Below are positions 8,365 to 16,946 of a DNA stretch of 64,000 nt, in pieces; position 1 is the stretch's first letter; each line of letters opens with the position of its first letter. Source of the stretch: CAWABB01 sp963701735 (GTDB lineage: Bacteria; Bacteroidota; Ignavibacteria; UBA10030; UBA6906); NCBI GenBank assembly GCA_963701735.1, contig CAVPBI010000003.1, forward strand, positions 48,207-112,206. The letters are read 5' to 3'. Under the pieces are notes generated by a model, which did no database searches, had not been told where the DNA came from, and was given only the letters and a program-made list of their open reading frames with translations. A program made the position numbers and the translations under genes.

Positions 8365-8376
8365 GGAGCCCGGAGC

Positions 8377-8646
8377 ATGGCCAAGAAGAGCGCAATCGCC
8401 CGCGAGGCGAAACGGCAGCGGTTGGCGAATAAGTACGCCGCGATCCGGAAGGAGCTGCGCGAGAAGGGCGACTACGCCGGGCTGCAGAAACTTCCCCGGA
8501 ACAGCAGCCCGACCCGGCTGCACAGCCGCTGCAAGGTGAGCGGGCGGCCGCGCGGCTACATGCGCAAGTTCGGCATCTCCCGCATCGCTTTCCGCGAGCT
8601 CGCGCTCGACGGGAAGATCCCGGGTGTTATCAAGGCCAGCTGGTAA
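8377..8646 (+). CDS. rpsN: 30S ribosomal protein S14, long zinc-free type
   Basis: 89 residues, the length of the C-minus (zinc-independent) S14 form: only one cysteine (RCKVSGRPRGYMRKF) is present and no CxxC pairs. S14 completes the 30S head. It starts MAKKSAIAREAKRQRL and ends with the typical GKIPGVIKASW. It is 12 bases after rplE. The zinc-free S14 contrasts with zinc-type L36 and S4 in the same cluster. Confidence 0.97.
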   Translation: MAKKSAIAREAKRQRLANKYAAIRKELREKGDYAGLQKLPRNSSPTRLHSRCKVSGRPRGYMRKFGISRIAFRELALDGKIPGVIKASW

Positions 8647-8685
8647 GGCCGCATCGAGTGTGAGGAACGCAGGAGTCTCAGACAC

Positions 8686-9081
8686 ATGACCATGACCGAT
8701 CCTATCGCGGACTATCTGACCCGGCTGCGCAACGCCATCCAGGCGAAGCACAAGCGGGTGGACATTCCCGCAACGAACCTGAAGCGCGAGCTGACCAGGC
8801 TGCTGCTCGACAACAAGTATATCGCCGGCTACACCGAGACGAAGGCGGCGGCCCAGGGCGTGATCCGGATTCAGCTGAAGTACCGGGACGCCCAACCCGT
8901 CATCACGGGTCTCAAGCGCATCAGCACGCCGGGTCTGCGCGTGTACGCGTCGGCGGAACAGCTGCCGCGCGTGCTGGGTGGCCTCGGCATCGCCGTCCTG
9001 TCCACCCCGAAGGGGCTCATGACGGACCGCCAGGCGCGCGTGTCCAAGATGGGCGGCGAAGTCCTCTGCGAAATCTGGTAG
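8686..9081 (+). CDS. rpsH: 30S ribosomal protein S8
   Basis: 131 residues, standard S8, a 16S binder and spc-operon repressor in Escherichia coli. It starts MTMTDPIADYLTRLRNA; the ATG at 8686 is kept because AGGAG lies 11 bases upstream, while the second ATG at 8692 would be 17 bases away. ISTPGLRVYASAEQLPRVLG and the C-terminal STPKGLMTDRQARVSKMGGE match the family. Intact. Confidence 0.97.
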   Translation: MTMTDPIADYLTRLRNAIQAKHKRVDIPATNLKRELTRLLLDNKYIAGYTETKAAAQGVIRIQLKYRDAQPVITGLKRISTPGLRVYASAEQLPRVLGGLGIAVLSTPKGLMTDRQARVSKMGGEVLCEIW

Positions 9082-9097
9082 CGAAGGAGAAACGTTC

Positions 9098-9652
9098 GTG
9101 TCACGCATCGGCAGGAAACCGGTCACAGTCGCAAGCGGTGTCACCGTGCGGCTGGACGACCGCAGCGTAAAGGTCAAGGGCCCCAAAGGCGAGCTCGCGG
9201 CGACGGTTCATCCGAACATCGCCGTCGACATCAAGGGCAACATCGTGGAGCTCAAGCGCTCGAGCGAGCGGAAGGAAGACAAGTCGCTGCACGGGCTCTG
9301 GCGCGCGCTCATCCAGAACATGGTGGTCGGCGTCAGCCAGGGATTCACCCGCAAGCTCGAGCTGGTCGGCGTCGGGTACCGCGCGGAGATGAAGGGGAAA
9401 ACCCTCCAGCTCCTCCTCGGCTACTCGCACCCGATCCTGTTCCAGCCTCCGGAAGGGGTGAAGATCGAGACCCCCACCCAGACAAGCATCATCATCACCG
9501 GGATCGACAAAGAGATCGTCGGCATGGTGGCCGCAAAGATCCGCTCGTTCCGTCCGCCCGAGCCGTACAAGGGGAAGGGCGTGAAGTACGAGGGTGAGCA
9601 CGTCCGGCGGAAGGCCGGCAAGGCGGCTGCGGCAGGCGGCGCGAAATCGTAA
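9098..9652 (+). CDS. rplF: 50S ribosomal protein L6 (GTG start)
   Basis: 184 residues, standard L6, near the factor-binding site of the 50S subunit. It begins MSRIGRKPVTVASGV at GTG with AAGGAG about 9 bases upstream. Two similar domains are visible. The second ends with RSFRPPEPYKGKGVKYEGEH, the L6 signature, and an Ala/Lys-rich tail. Follows rpsH by 16 bases. Confidence 0.97.
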   Translation: MSRIGRKPVTVASGVTVRLDDRSVKVKGPKGELAATVHPNIAVDIKGNIVELKRSSERKEDKSLHGLWRALIQNMVVGVSQGFTRKLELVGVGYRAEMKGKTLQLLLGYSHPILFQPPEGVKIETPTQTSIIITGIDKEIVGMVAAKIRSFRPPEPYKGKGVKYEGEHVRRKAGKAAAAGGAKS

Positions 9653-9664
9653 CGAGGTCCAGGC

Positions 9665-10033
9665 ATGATCACCAAACGCAAAATTGAAAACCGCGCGCGG
9701 CTGAAGCGCCACATCCGGCTGACGATCTCCGGGACCCCCGAGTGCCCCCGCATGACGGTCTTCCGGAGCCTCAAGCACGTGTACATCCAGATCGTTGACG
9801 ACCAGGCGGGCAAGACGCTCGTGTCGGTCTCCGACCTGTCAAAGGGCGTGAAGGAGGGTCTGGCGGATGCGAAGGGCCAGGTCGCGGTGGCGAAGGCGGT
9901 CGGGAAGGCGGCAGCCCGCGAGGCCCAGGCCAGGAACATCTCCAAGGTCGTCTTCGACCGGAACGGATATCTGTACCACGGTGTGGTGAAGGCGATGGCG
10001 GACGGGGCGCGCGAGGGCGGACTGAAGTTCTGA
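9665..10033 (+). CDS. rplR: 50S ribosomal protein L18
   Basis: 122 residues, standard L18, a 5S rRNA binder. RLKRHIRLTISGTPECPRMT and VFRSLKHVYIQIVDDQAGKT are typical, as is the C-terminal FDRNGYLYHGVVKAMADGAR. In other genomes rpsE usually follows directly; here a tRNA gene intervenes, so the distance to rpsE is 156 bases. Confidence 0.97.
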   Translation: MITKRKIENRARLKRHIRLTISGTPECPRMTVFRSLKHVYIQIVDDQAGKTLVSVSDLSKGVKEGLADAKGQVAVAKAVGKAAAREAQARNISKVVFDRNGYLYHGVVKAMADGAREGGLKF

Positions 10034-10068
10034 CCGTACCGCCGGGAGCGGGCTACCCGAACTGCACT

Positions 10069-10139
10069 TGTCGGGTCGTCTAATGGCAGGACAGCGGCCT
10101 TTGGAGCCGTGAGTAGAGGTTCGAGTCCTCTCCCGACAG
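10069..10139 (+). tRNA. tRNA-Gln (anticodon TTG)
   Basis: A full cloverleaf folds by hand. The acceptor stem TGTCGGG (10069-10075) pairs with CCCGACA (10132-10138). The D-stem is GTC/GAC. The anticodon stem GCGGC/GCCGT has loop CTTTGGA with anticodon TTG at 10101-10103. The T-stem AGAGG/CCTCT closes loop TTCGAGT. Discriminator G at 10139; CCA is not encoded. It lies on the coding strand inside the spc operon between rplR and rpsE, so its maturation would cut the operon transcript. Confidence 0.93.
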
Positions 10140-10189
10140 CGAGTGTGAGCCGAGCAGCATCAACAGGAAACAGTCATTCGAGGTGTGCG

Positions 10190-10714
10190 TTGGCACGTAT
10201 CAAGGCAAGTGAACTGGAGCTGAAGGACAAGCTGGTCCACATCAACCGCGTTGCCAAGGTGGTGAAGGGCGGCCGTCGGTTCAGCTTCAACGCGATCGTC
10301 GTTGTGGGCGACGGCAAGGGGCACGTCGGCATCGGCCTCGGGAAGGCCAATGAGGTTGCCGACGCGATCTCCAAGGGCGTCGACGACGCGAAGAAGAACG
10401 TCGTGGTCATTCCGATCGTCAAGGGAACGATCCCGCACCCCGTGCTCGGGAAGTTCGGGGCAGGCAAGGTGATGCTGAAGCCGGCCTCTCCCGGTACCGG
10501 GCTGATCGCGGGCGGCGGCGTGCGCGCGGTGCTGGAATCGGCCGGCGTGCGCGACGTGCTCACGAAGTCCCTCGGCTCTTCAAACCCTCACAATGTCGTC
10601 AAGGCCACCATGGACGCGCTCAAGCAGCTGGTGGACCCGAGGATGATGGCCGGACGGCGCGGCGTGTCGCTCACGGAGTTGTTCGGTGGTCCGAACACCC
10701 CGGCGGCCAACTGA
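10190..10714 (+). CDS. rpsE: 30S ribosomal protein S5 (TTG start)
   Basis: 174 residues, standard S5, which affects decoding accuracy. The start is a TTG: homology begins exactly at MARIKASELELKDKLV, GAGG lies 6 bases upstream, and no in-frame ATG or GTG is nearby. NRVAKVVKGGRRFSFNAIVV is the double-stranded RNA-binding region, and GVRAVLESAGVRDVLTKSLG the C-terminal domain. A weak start codon after an embedded tRNA may lower its translation. Confidence 0.95.
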   Translation: MARIKASELELKDKLVHINRVAKVVKGGRRFSFNAIVVVGDGKGHVGIGLGKANEVADAISKGVDDAKKNVVVIPIVKGTIPHPVLGKFGAGKVMLKPASPGTGLIAGGGVRAVLESAGVRDVLTKSLGSSNPHNVVKATMDALKQLVDPRMMAGRRGVSLTELFGGPNTPAAN

Positions 10715-10730
10715 GATAGCGAGACAGACC

Positions 10731-10916
10731 ATGGCGAAGCAGATCAAGATTACGCAAATACGGAGCATCATCGACCGTATCGAGCCGCAGAAGAGGACCA
10801 TCAAGGCCCTCGGTCTCGGCCGTCCGAACCGATCGGTGGTGAAAAATGATACGCCCCAGATCCGCGGCATGATTCGGAAGGTCGCACACCTGGTCAGCGT
10901 GGAGGACGTTCAGTAA
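10731..10916 (+). CDS. rpmD: 50S ribosomal protein L30
   Basis: 61 residues, the normal L30 size. The start MAKQIKITQIRSIIDR and the central TIKALGLGRPNRSVVKND are the family signature. It follows rpsE by 16 bases, and its TAA shares one base with the ATG of rplO (TAATG), a coupled arrangement. Intact. Confidence 0.95.
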   Translation: MAKQIKITQIRSIIDRIEPQKRTIKALGLGRPNRSVVKNDTPQIRGMIRKVAHLVSVEDVQ

Positions 10917-11398
10917 TGGCACGCGATATTCTCAGCACTCTCGCCCCGGCTCCGGGGTCGCGCACCAGGAAGAAGCGCATCGGCCGCGGTCAGGGATCGG
11001 GCAAGGGCGGCACGGCGACGCGCGGGCACAAAGGGTCGCTCTCCCGCGCGGGCTCCAAGCACCGCGCATGGTTCGAGGGCGGCCAGATGCCGCTCGTGCG
11101 GCGGCTCCCGAAGCGCGGATTCCACAGCCCGTTCAAGGTCGAGTACCAGATCGTCAACATCGAGACCCTCGGGAAGCTCGCAGCGGACGGGAAGCTTCAG
11201 AACGGCGTCGTCACCCCCGAAGTGCTCGCCCGGCTGGGCGTGATCGGGAAGGCGGCCGCGCCCGTGAAGGTCCTCGGCAACGGCGAGCTGAAAACCGGGC
11301 TCGACGTCGCCGCGCACGCGTTCAGCGCGTCTGCCGCGGAGAAGATCCGCGCCGCGGGCGGGAAGACTCAAACGATCAGCGGGCGGGCACGCGACTAA
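10916..11398 (+). CDS. rplO: 50S ribosomal protein L15
   Basis: 160 residues, normal for L15, a late-assembly 50S protein. The Gly/Lys-rich N-terminus GSRTRKKRIGRGQGSGKGG and the following FEGGQMPLVRRLPKRGF are characteristic. Both ends use one-base TAATG overlaps, with rpmD upstream and secY downstream. Intact. Confidence 0.96.
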   Translation: MARDILSTLAPAPGSRTRKKRIGRGQGSGKGGTATRGHKGSLSRAGSKHRAWFEGGQMPLVRRLPKRGFHSPFKVEYQIVNIETLGKLAADGKLQNGVVTPEVLARLGVIGKAAAPVKVLGNGELKTGLDVAAHAFSASAAEKIRAAGGKTQTISGRARD

Positions 11399-12724
11399 TG
11401 GCCAAGATCAGCGAAACTGTTCGCAACATTTTCAAGATCGACGAGCTCCGGACCCGCATCCTGTTCACGGCCGGGCTGCTCATCATCGTCCGGATCGGGG
11501 CGCACGTCACGATCCCGGGCGTCGATGCGTCGCTGCTGGCGCGCGCGGAAGCGAGCCAGGCGGCCAACACGCTCTTCGGTCTGTACGACCTCTTCGTGGG
11601 CGGCGCGTTCAAGAACGCTGCCGTCTTCGCCCTGGGCATCATGCCCTACATCAGCTCCTCCATCATCCTGCAGCTCCTGGGCGCGGTGGTGCCGTACTTC
11701 CAGAAGCTGTCGAAGGAAGGGGAAGAGGGGCGGAAGAAGCTGACGCAGCTGACGCGCTACGGAACCGTGGCCGTCGCGGCCCTGCAGGCCTGGGGCGTCA
11801 CCGTCCGCCTGCAGTCCCTGACGGTCGAAGGCACGCCGATCGTTCCGCTCGACGTGCAGGGATACGGGTTCATCGTCAGCACGATCATCGTGCTCACCGC
11901 GGGCACCATGCTCATGATGTGGCTCGGCGAACAGATCACGGAGCGGGGCATCGGCAACGGCATCTCGCTCATCATCTTCATCGGCATCGTGGCGCGGTTC
12001 CCGCAGTCGATCATCGCCCAGATCACCACCACGCAGAACCTGATCCTGGATCTGCTCATCATCGCGCTCATGGTCGCGATCGTCGCGGGCGGTGGTCCTG
12101 GTCACCCAGGGCACGCGGCGGATCCCGGTGCAGTACGCGAAGCGCGTCGTGGGGCGGAAAGTATACGGCGGGGTCACGCAGTACATCCCGCTGCGCGTGA
12201 ACACCGCGGGCGTCATGCCGATCATCTTCGCGCAGTCGATCATGTTCATTCCGAGCACGATCCTGACGTTCTTCCCGGAGAGCGAATTCATACAGCAGCT
12301 GTCGGGGTACTTCTCCTACACCTCGCTGACGTACTCGCTCTTCTACGGCCTGCTGATCGTCTTCTTCACCTACTTCTACACGGCGATCGCCTTCAATCCG
12401 AAGGACGTGGCCGAGAACATGCAGAAGCAGGGCGGGTTCGTCCCGGGCATCCGGCCGGGGAAGCACACCGCGGATTTCATCGACAACATCCTGACGCGGA
12501 TCACGCTGCCCGGATCGGTGTTCCTGGCGATCATCGCGATCCTCCCGGCGTTCGTGTCCCGGTTCGGGGTCACGCCCGGGTTCGCGCAGTTCTTCGGCGG
12601 CACCAGCCTCCTGATCATGGTGGGCGTCGCGCTCGACACGCTCCAGCAGATCGAGTCGCACCTGCTCATGCGCCACTATGACGGCTTCATGAAGTCGGGG
12701 AAGCTGAAAGGGCGGCTGCGCTAG
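11398..12724 (+). CDS. secY: Preprotein translocase subunit SecY (one frame break)
   Basis: SecY is the channel of the Sec translocon. The first 231 codons (MAKISETVRNIFKIDELRTR onward) hold the early membrane segments and the ISSSIILQLLGAVVPYFQKL signature. The frame then breaks at about 12091. Deleting one G from the GCGGGCGGTGG stretch restores AIVAGVVLVTQGTRRIPVQY and the rest of the protein to RHYDGFMKSGKLKGR. About ten hydrophobic segments exist over both frames. Since SecY is essential and no second copy is visible, a sequence error is most likely. It overlaps the rplO stop by one base. Confidence 0.93.
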
Positions 12725-12729
12725 GATCC

Positions 12730-13515
12730 ATGGGCCGTATTCCGCTCAAAACGCCGGCCGACATCGCGCTGATGCGCGAATCGTCCCGGATCGTGGCGGA
12801 GGTCCTGTCGGTGATTCAATCGGCCGTCCGCCCGGGCGCGGTGTTGCGCGACCTGGATGCGATGGCGGAAGAGTACATCAGGGCGCAGGGCGGGATCCCC
12901 GCCTTCAAGGGGTACGGACACGATCCGGCGAACCTCTTCCCGGGGACGCTCTGCATCTCGGTCGACGACGAGGTGGTGCACGGGATACCGGACGGGAGGC
13001 GGTTGGAAGAGGGGCAGGTCGTCTCGGTGGACGTGGGGGTGAAGAAGGCCGGGTGGTTCGGGGACGGGGCGCGGACGTTCGCCGTGGGACGGATCTCGGA
13101 CGAGAAGCGCCGGCTGCTGGCGGTCACCGAGGAGTCGCTCGCGAAGGCCGTCGAGCACGTGAAACCGGGGGTTCGCCTCCACGATGTGTCGGCCGCGGTT
13201 CAGCGGCACGTCGAAGCGGCGGGATTCTCGGTCGTGCGGGACCTGGTCGGCCACGGAATCGGCAAGGCGCTGCATGAAGAGCCGTCGGTTCCGAACTTCG
13301 GCGTCCCGGGAACGGGGCCCGTGCTCGCCGCGGGCATGACGCTGGCCATCGAGCCGATGGTGAACGCGGGAACGGCGAGGGTCCAGGTGGACGATGACGG
13401 ATGGACGGTACGCACGGCGGACCGGCGCCCCTCGGCGCACTTTGAGCACACGGTAGCGGTCACACAACAGGGAGTGGAAATCCTCACCAGGCATGGCGAA
13501 GCAGGGACCGATTAA
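12730..13515 (+). CDS. map: Methionine aminopeptidase type I
   Basis: 261 residues, close to the type I family length of about 250-265. It removes the initiator methionine after deformylation. The metal-ligand region is complete: DLVGHGIGKALHEEPSVPNF, TLAIEPMVN and the C-terminal HFEHTVAVT, with the aspartates in SVDVGVKK and GDGARTFAVG. It lies six bases after secY; the adk gene found here in many bacteria is absent. Its 3' end overlaps infA by 23 bases. Confidence 0.96.
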   Translation: MGRIPLKTPADIALMRESSRIVAEVLSVIQSAVRPGAVLRDLDAMAEEYIRAQGGIPAFKGYGHDPANLFPGTLCISVDDEVVHGIPDGRRLEEGQVVSVDVGVKKAGWFGDGARTFAVGRISDEKRRLLAVTEESLAKAVEHVKPGVRLHDVSAAVQRHVEAAGFSVVRDLVGHGIGKALHEEPSVPNFGVPGTGPVLAAGMTLAIEPMVNAGTARVQVDDDGWTVRTADRRPSAHFEHTVAVTQQGVEILTRHGEAGTD

Positions 13516-13711
13516 GGTCGACGGCGTCATTATCGACACGCTGCCGAACGCAATGTTCAAGGTGAGCCTGGAAAACGGGCACGAAATCCTGGCGCACATC
13601 TCCGGGAAGATGAGGATGAATTTCATCAAGATTCTGGTCGGGGACAAGGTGACCGTGGAGCTCTCCCCGTACGATCTTTCGAAGGGCCGGATCACGTACC
13701 GGTACAAATAA
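13493..13711 (+). CDS. infA: Translation initiation factor IF-1
   Basis: 72 residues, exactly IF-1 length, an OB-fold protein occupying the 30S A site during initiation. GVIIDTLPNAMFKVSLENGH, ILAHISGKMRMNFIKILVGD and the C-terminal DLSKGRITYRYK are all canonical. Its ATG lies inside the end of map, so the two are translationally linked. rpmJ follows by 14 bases. Confidence 0.96.
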   Translation: MAKQGPIKVDGVIIDTLPNAMFKVSLENGHEILAHISGKMRMNFIKILVGDKVTVELSPYDLSKGRITYRYK

Positions 13712-13725
13712 AGGAGTCAGCGACC

Positions 13726-13839
13726 ATGAAAGTACGGTCGTCAGTCAAGAAAATCTGCAACAAGTGTAAGATCATCCGGCGGCGGGGGGTGGTGCGCGTC
13801 ATTTGCACGAACCCCAAGCACAAGCAGCGCCAGGGTTAA
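13726..13839 (+). CDS. rpmJ: 50S ribosomal protein L36, zinc-ribbon type
   Basis: A 37-residue protein starting MKVRSSVKKICNKCKIIRRR. The zinc ligands C11, C14, C27 and H32 are all present. The AAGGAG Shine-Dalgarno lies about 9 bases upstream. It is in the canonical place between infA and rpsM. L36 is a small 50S protein near the 23S core. Confidence 0.95.
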   Translation: MKVRSSVKKICNKCKIIRRRGVVRVICTNPKHKQRQG

Positions 13840-13857
13840 CAGCAAGGAGAACGTCGC

Positions 13858-14241
13858 GTGGCACGTATCGCAGGCATTGACCTCCCGAAGAAGAAGCGGG
13901 CCGAAGTGGGGCTGACGTACATCTTTGGTATCGGACGTACGACGGCGCGGGCCATCCTCGGGAAGGCGGGCATCGACTTCAACAAGAAAGTCCAGGACCT
14001 GACGGACGACGAGGTGTCGAAGATCCGCGGCATCATCACGTCGGACTACAAGGTCGAAGGCTCCCTGCGCAGTGAAGTGCAGATGAATCTGAAGCGTCTC
14101 ATGGATATCGGCTGCTATCGCGGCCTGCGTCACCGCAAGGGGCTGCCGGTGCGCGGACAGAGGACACGCACCAACTCGCGCACCCGCAAGGGACGGAGGA
14201 AGACGGTTGCGGGCAAGAAGAAGACTGCCGCAAAGACCTAA
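13858..14241 (+). CDS. rpsM: 30S ribosomal protein S13 (GTG start)
   Basis: 127 residues, standard S13, which bridges the 30S head to L5 and P-site tRNA. It starts MARIAGIDLPKKKRAEVGL at GTG, with AAGGAG upstream. YIFGIGRTTARAILGKAGI is the helix-two-turn-helix and GLRHRKGLPVRGQRTRTNSR the rRNA-binding tail. The end is Lys/Ala-rich. First ribosomal gene of the alpha operon. Confidence 0.97.
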   Translation: MARIAGIDLPKKKRAEVGLTYIFGIGRTTARAILGKAGIDFNKKVQDLTDDEVSKIRGIITSDYKVEGSLRSEVQMNLKRLMDIGCYRGLRHRKGLPVRGQRTRTNSRTRKGRRKTVAGKKKTAAKT

Positions 14242-14271
14242 GAGCACGCACCCAAGGTACAGGAGGAGATC

Positions 14272-14685
14272 GTGGCAAAAGCTGGTTCGCAACAGGGAGG
14301 GCAGTCCGAAGCCGTCAAGAAACGGAAGCGGATGCAGGTCGACGTCACCGGAAAGGTGTTCGTCAAGGCGACGTTCAACAACGTCATCGTGACCATTACC
14401 GACGTCTACGGCAACACCATCAGCTGGTCGTCCGCCGGGAAGAACGGGTTCAAGGGGTCGCGCAAGAACACGCCGTTTGCCGCTCAGGTATCGGCGGAAG
14501 CGGCGGCGCGCACCGCGCACGATCTCGGCCTGCGGAAGGTCGAGGTGTTCGTGAAGGGTCCGGGCTCGGGCCGGGAAGCGGCCATCCGCGCCCTGCAGAC
14601 CGCCGGGCTCGAGATCTCGAGCATCCGTGACGTCACGCCGATTCCGCACAACGGCTGCCGGCCCCCGAAGCGGCGCCGCGTCTAA
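14272..14685 (+). CDS. rpsK: 30S ribosomal protein S11 (GTG start)
   Basis: 137 residues, standard S11, a platform protein by the E site. An AGGAGG Shine-Dalgarno lies about 6 bases upstream of the GTG. FNNVIVTITDVYGNTISWSS, GFKGSRKNTPFAAQ and the C-terminal IPHNGCRPPKRRRV are diagnostic. The first 20 residues are a variable basic N-terminus. Intact. Confidence 0.97.
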   Translation: MAKAGSQQGGQSEAVKKRKRMQVDVTGKVFVKATFNNVIVTITDVYGNTISWSSAGKNGFKGSRKNTPFAAQVSAEAAARTAHDLGLRKVEVFVKGPGSGREAAIRALQTAGLEISSIRDVTPIPHNGCRPPKRRRV

Positions 14686-14721
14686 CAGGTTCGATCAGGT
14701 ACGTTCAGCGAAAGCATTCTC

Positions 14722-15351
14722 ATGGCCCGATATACAAGTCCCAGCTGTCGTCTGTGCCGCCGCGAGCGGCAGAAACTCTTCCTGAAGGGCACGAAGTGCT
14801 TCACGGAGAAATGTCCGGTGGAGCGCCGCGGGTTCCCTCCGGGACAGCACGGCCAGTCACGCCGTCAGAAGATCTCCGAGTACGGCGTGCAGCTCCGGGA
14901 GAAGCAGAAGGTGCGCCGCACATACGGCCTCCTCGAGACCCAGTTCCGGAACACGTTCGCGCGGGCGCTCAAGACGACCGGCCGCACGGGCGAGACGCTC
15001 GTGAAGCTGCTCGAGCGCCGGCTGGACAACGTCGTGTACCGGCTCGGGTTCGCGCCGTCGCGCAAGGCGGCCCGCCAGCTCGTCACGCACGGCCACTTCA
15101 CGGTGAACAACAAACCGGTGGACATCCCGTCCTACCTTGTGCGCCCGGGAGACACGATCCAGGTCCGCGAGAAGAGCAAGAAGATGGAAGTCCTCCATGC
15201 GTCGGTCAAGCGCGTGAAGGATACGGCGATGCTCCCGTGGCTGACGCTGGACAAGGGCACGATGACCGGCACATTCCTGCATGTGCCCGAGCGGGCGGAT
15301 ATCCCGCTCAACGCCGATGAGCAGCTCATTGTGGAATTGTATTCCAAGTAA
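14722..15351 (+). CDS. rpsD: 30S ribosomal protein S4, zinc-binding type
   Basis: 209 residues, typical S4, the primary assembly protein of the 30S body. The N-terminus retains a four-cysteine zinc motif: CRLCRRERQK, then KCFTEKC. The S4 domain is seen in RLDNVVYRLGFAPSRKAARQ and LVTHGHFTVNNKPVDIPSY. The position between rpsK and rpoA is standard for the alpha operon. Intact. Confidence 0.97.
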   Translation: MARYTSPSCRLCRRERQKLFLKGTKCFTEKCPVERRGFPPGQHGQSRRQKISEYGVQLREKQKVRRTYGLLETQFRNTFARALKTTGRTGETLVKLLERRLDNVVYRLGFAPSRKAARQLVTHGHFTVNNKPVDIPSYLVRPGDTIQVREKSKKMEVLHASVKRVKDTAMLPWLTLDKGTMTGTFLHVPERADIPLNADEQLIVELYSK

Positions 15352-15359
15352 GGATGATC

Positions 15360-16349
15360 ATGACCACCGGAACCATTCAAATGCCGGAGCGGATCCAGGT
15401 CGACGAGTCGACCCGGTCCGCATCGTTCGGCCGCTTCATCGTCCAGCCGCTGGAGAAGGGATTCGGCGTCACCATCGGCAACGCGATGCGACGCGTTCTC
15501 CTGTCGTCGCTCCCCGGATACGCCATCACCGCCTTCAAGGTGGACGGCGTCCAGCATGAGTTCACGACGATTCCCGGCGTCGTGGAAGACGTCCCGGACG
15601 TCGTCCTGAACCTCAAGCAGGTCAGGATGCGGCTGATCAACAAGAAACTGGGCCGCGTCGTCGTCACCCTGAAGGGGCCCGCGGCGTTCACCGCCGCCGA
15701 CATCCAGAAGGCGTCGCCCGAGATCGAGATCCTCAACCCGGATCTGCACATCGCGACCCTCAACTCCGAGGCCGAGCTCGAGATGGAGCTCCGGATCGGA
15801 CGCGGGATCGGGTATGTCGTCTCCGACGACAACAAGACCGCCGACATGCCGCTGGGGCTGATCGCGATCGACTCCGTGTTCACGCCGATCCGGAACGTCC
15901 GCTACATGGTGGAGACGACCCGCGTCGGCCAGCAGACGGACTACGAAAAGCTGACCCTCGAGGTGGAGACCGACGGGTCGATCCTCCCCGAAGAGGCGCT
16001 CGGCTTCGCCGGCCGCGTGCTCCGGGACCACATCCAGCTCTTCATCAGCTTCAGCTCGGAGCCGGAAGGGGACAAGAAGGACGAAACGCCGATGGACGCC
16101 GAGTTCGAGCGCGTCCGGAAGGTGCTGCTCACGCCGGTCGACGAGCTCGAGCTCTCCGTGCGGTCGCACAACTGCCTCCGCGCCGCGAACATCAAGACCA
16201 TCGCCGACCTGGTGCGCCGCGAGGAGTCCGAGCTGCTGAAGTTCCGCAACTTCGGGCGCAAGTCGCTCGCGGAGCTCTCGGAGATCATCGAGGCGGAGAA
16301 GCTTCACTTCGGTATGGACGTGGACAAGTATGTCAAGGATGGCGAATAA
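15360..16349 (+). CDS. rpoA: DNA-directed RNA polymerase alpha subunit
   Basis: 329 residues, normal alpha length. The N-terminal dimerisation domain has GRFIVQPLEKGFGVTIGNAM and RRVLLSSLPGYAIT. The C-terminal domain (from about residue 245) has ELELSVRSHNCLRAANIKTI and NFGRKSLAELSEII, which bind UP elements and activators. ATG codons lie at 15354 and 15360; 15360 is chosen because the first overlaps the AAGGA Shine-Dalgarno. It follows rpsD almost directly. Confidence 0.97.
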   Translation: MTTGTIQMPERIQVDESTRSASFGRFIVQPLEKGFGVTIGNAMRRVLLSSLPGYAITAFKVDGVQHEFTTIPGVVEDVPDVVLNLKQVRMRLINKKLGRVVVTLKGPAAFTAADIQKASPEIEILNPDLHIATLNSEAELEMELRIGRGIGYVVSDDNKTADMPLGLIAIDSVFTPIRNVRYMVETTRVGQQTDYEKLTLEVETDGSILPEEALGFAGRVLRDHIQLFISFSSEPEGDKKDETPMDAEFERVRKVLLTPVDELELSVRSHNCLRAANIKTIADLVRREESELLKFRNFGRKSLAELSEIIEAEKLHFGMDVDKYVKDGE

Positions 16350-16374
16350 GGGATGATGCACCGGAGCATGAGCT

Positions 16375-16932
16375 ATGCGACACCGTAAATCTGGACGAAA
16401 ACTGAAGCGGACCGCGTCCCACCGCAGGGCCCTCCTTGCGTCGCTGTCCACCGCCCTCATCCGCCACAAGCGGATCACGACCACGCTCGCGAAGGCGAAG
16501 GAGACCCGCATGGTCGTGGAGAAGCTCATCACCCGCGCCCGGCACGCGTTCCAGCAGAAGGACGCCCCGGCCGTCGGAGTGCACGAGCGCCGCATGGTCT
16601 ACCGCTTCATCAAGGACCGCGAGGTGATCGGAGAGCTCTTCTCGACCGTCGCCGAGCGCGCAGCGACGCGGAACGGCGGTTACACGCGGATCGTGAAGCT
16701 CGGCCAGCGGCCCGGCGACGGCGCGGAACTGGCCGTCATCGAGCTCGTCGACTTCAATACGGGCCAGGAGACGAAGGAAAAGCCCGCCGCCGAGAAGAAG
16801 GCGAAGAGCCCGAAGCCCGCTGCCTCGGGCAAGGCCAAGGCCAAGAAAGAGAAGGCGAGCGGCGCCAAAGAGAAGAAAGGCGCTAAAGAGAAGAAGGGCG
16901 CTAAAGAGACTCCCGCAGTCCCAGCAGAGTGA
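16375..16932 (+). CDS. rplQ: 50S ribosomal protein L17 with Lys/Ala-rich tail
   Basis: 185 residues, of which about the first 125 are L17 (MRHRKSGRKLKRTASHRRAL and GYTRIVKLGQRPGDGAELAV). The remaining 60 are a Lys/Ala/Glu tail containing direct repeats such as AKEKKGAKEKKGAKE. L17 lies at the tunnel exit, so the tail would project there. Comparable tails occur on other FCB L17 proteins (recalled, not checked). Last gene of the alpha operon. Confidence 0.96.
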   Translation: MRHRKSGRKLKRTASHRRALLASLSTALIRHKRITTTLAKAKETRMVVEKLITRARHAFQQKDAPAVGVHERRMVYRFIKDREVIGELFSTVAERAATRNGGYTRIVKLGQRPGDGAELAVIELVDFNTGQETKEKPAAEKKAKSPKPAASGKAKAKKEKASGAKEKKGAKEKKGAKETPAVPAE

Positions 16933-16946
16933 CGGATCCCTGTTGC

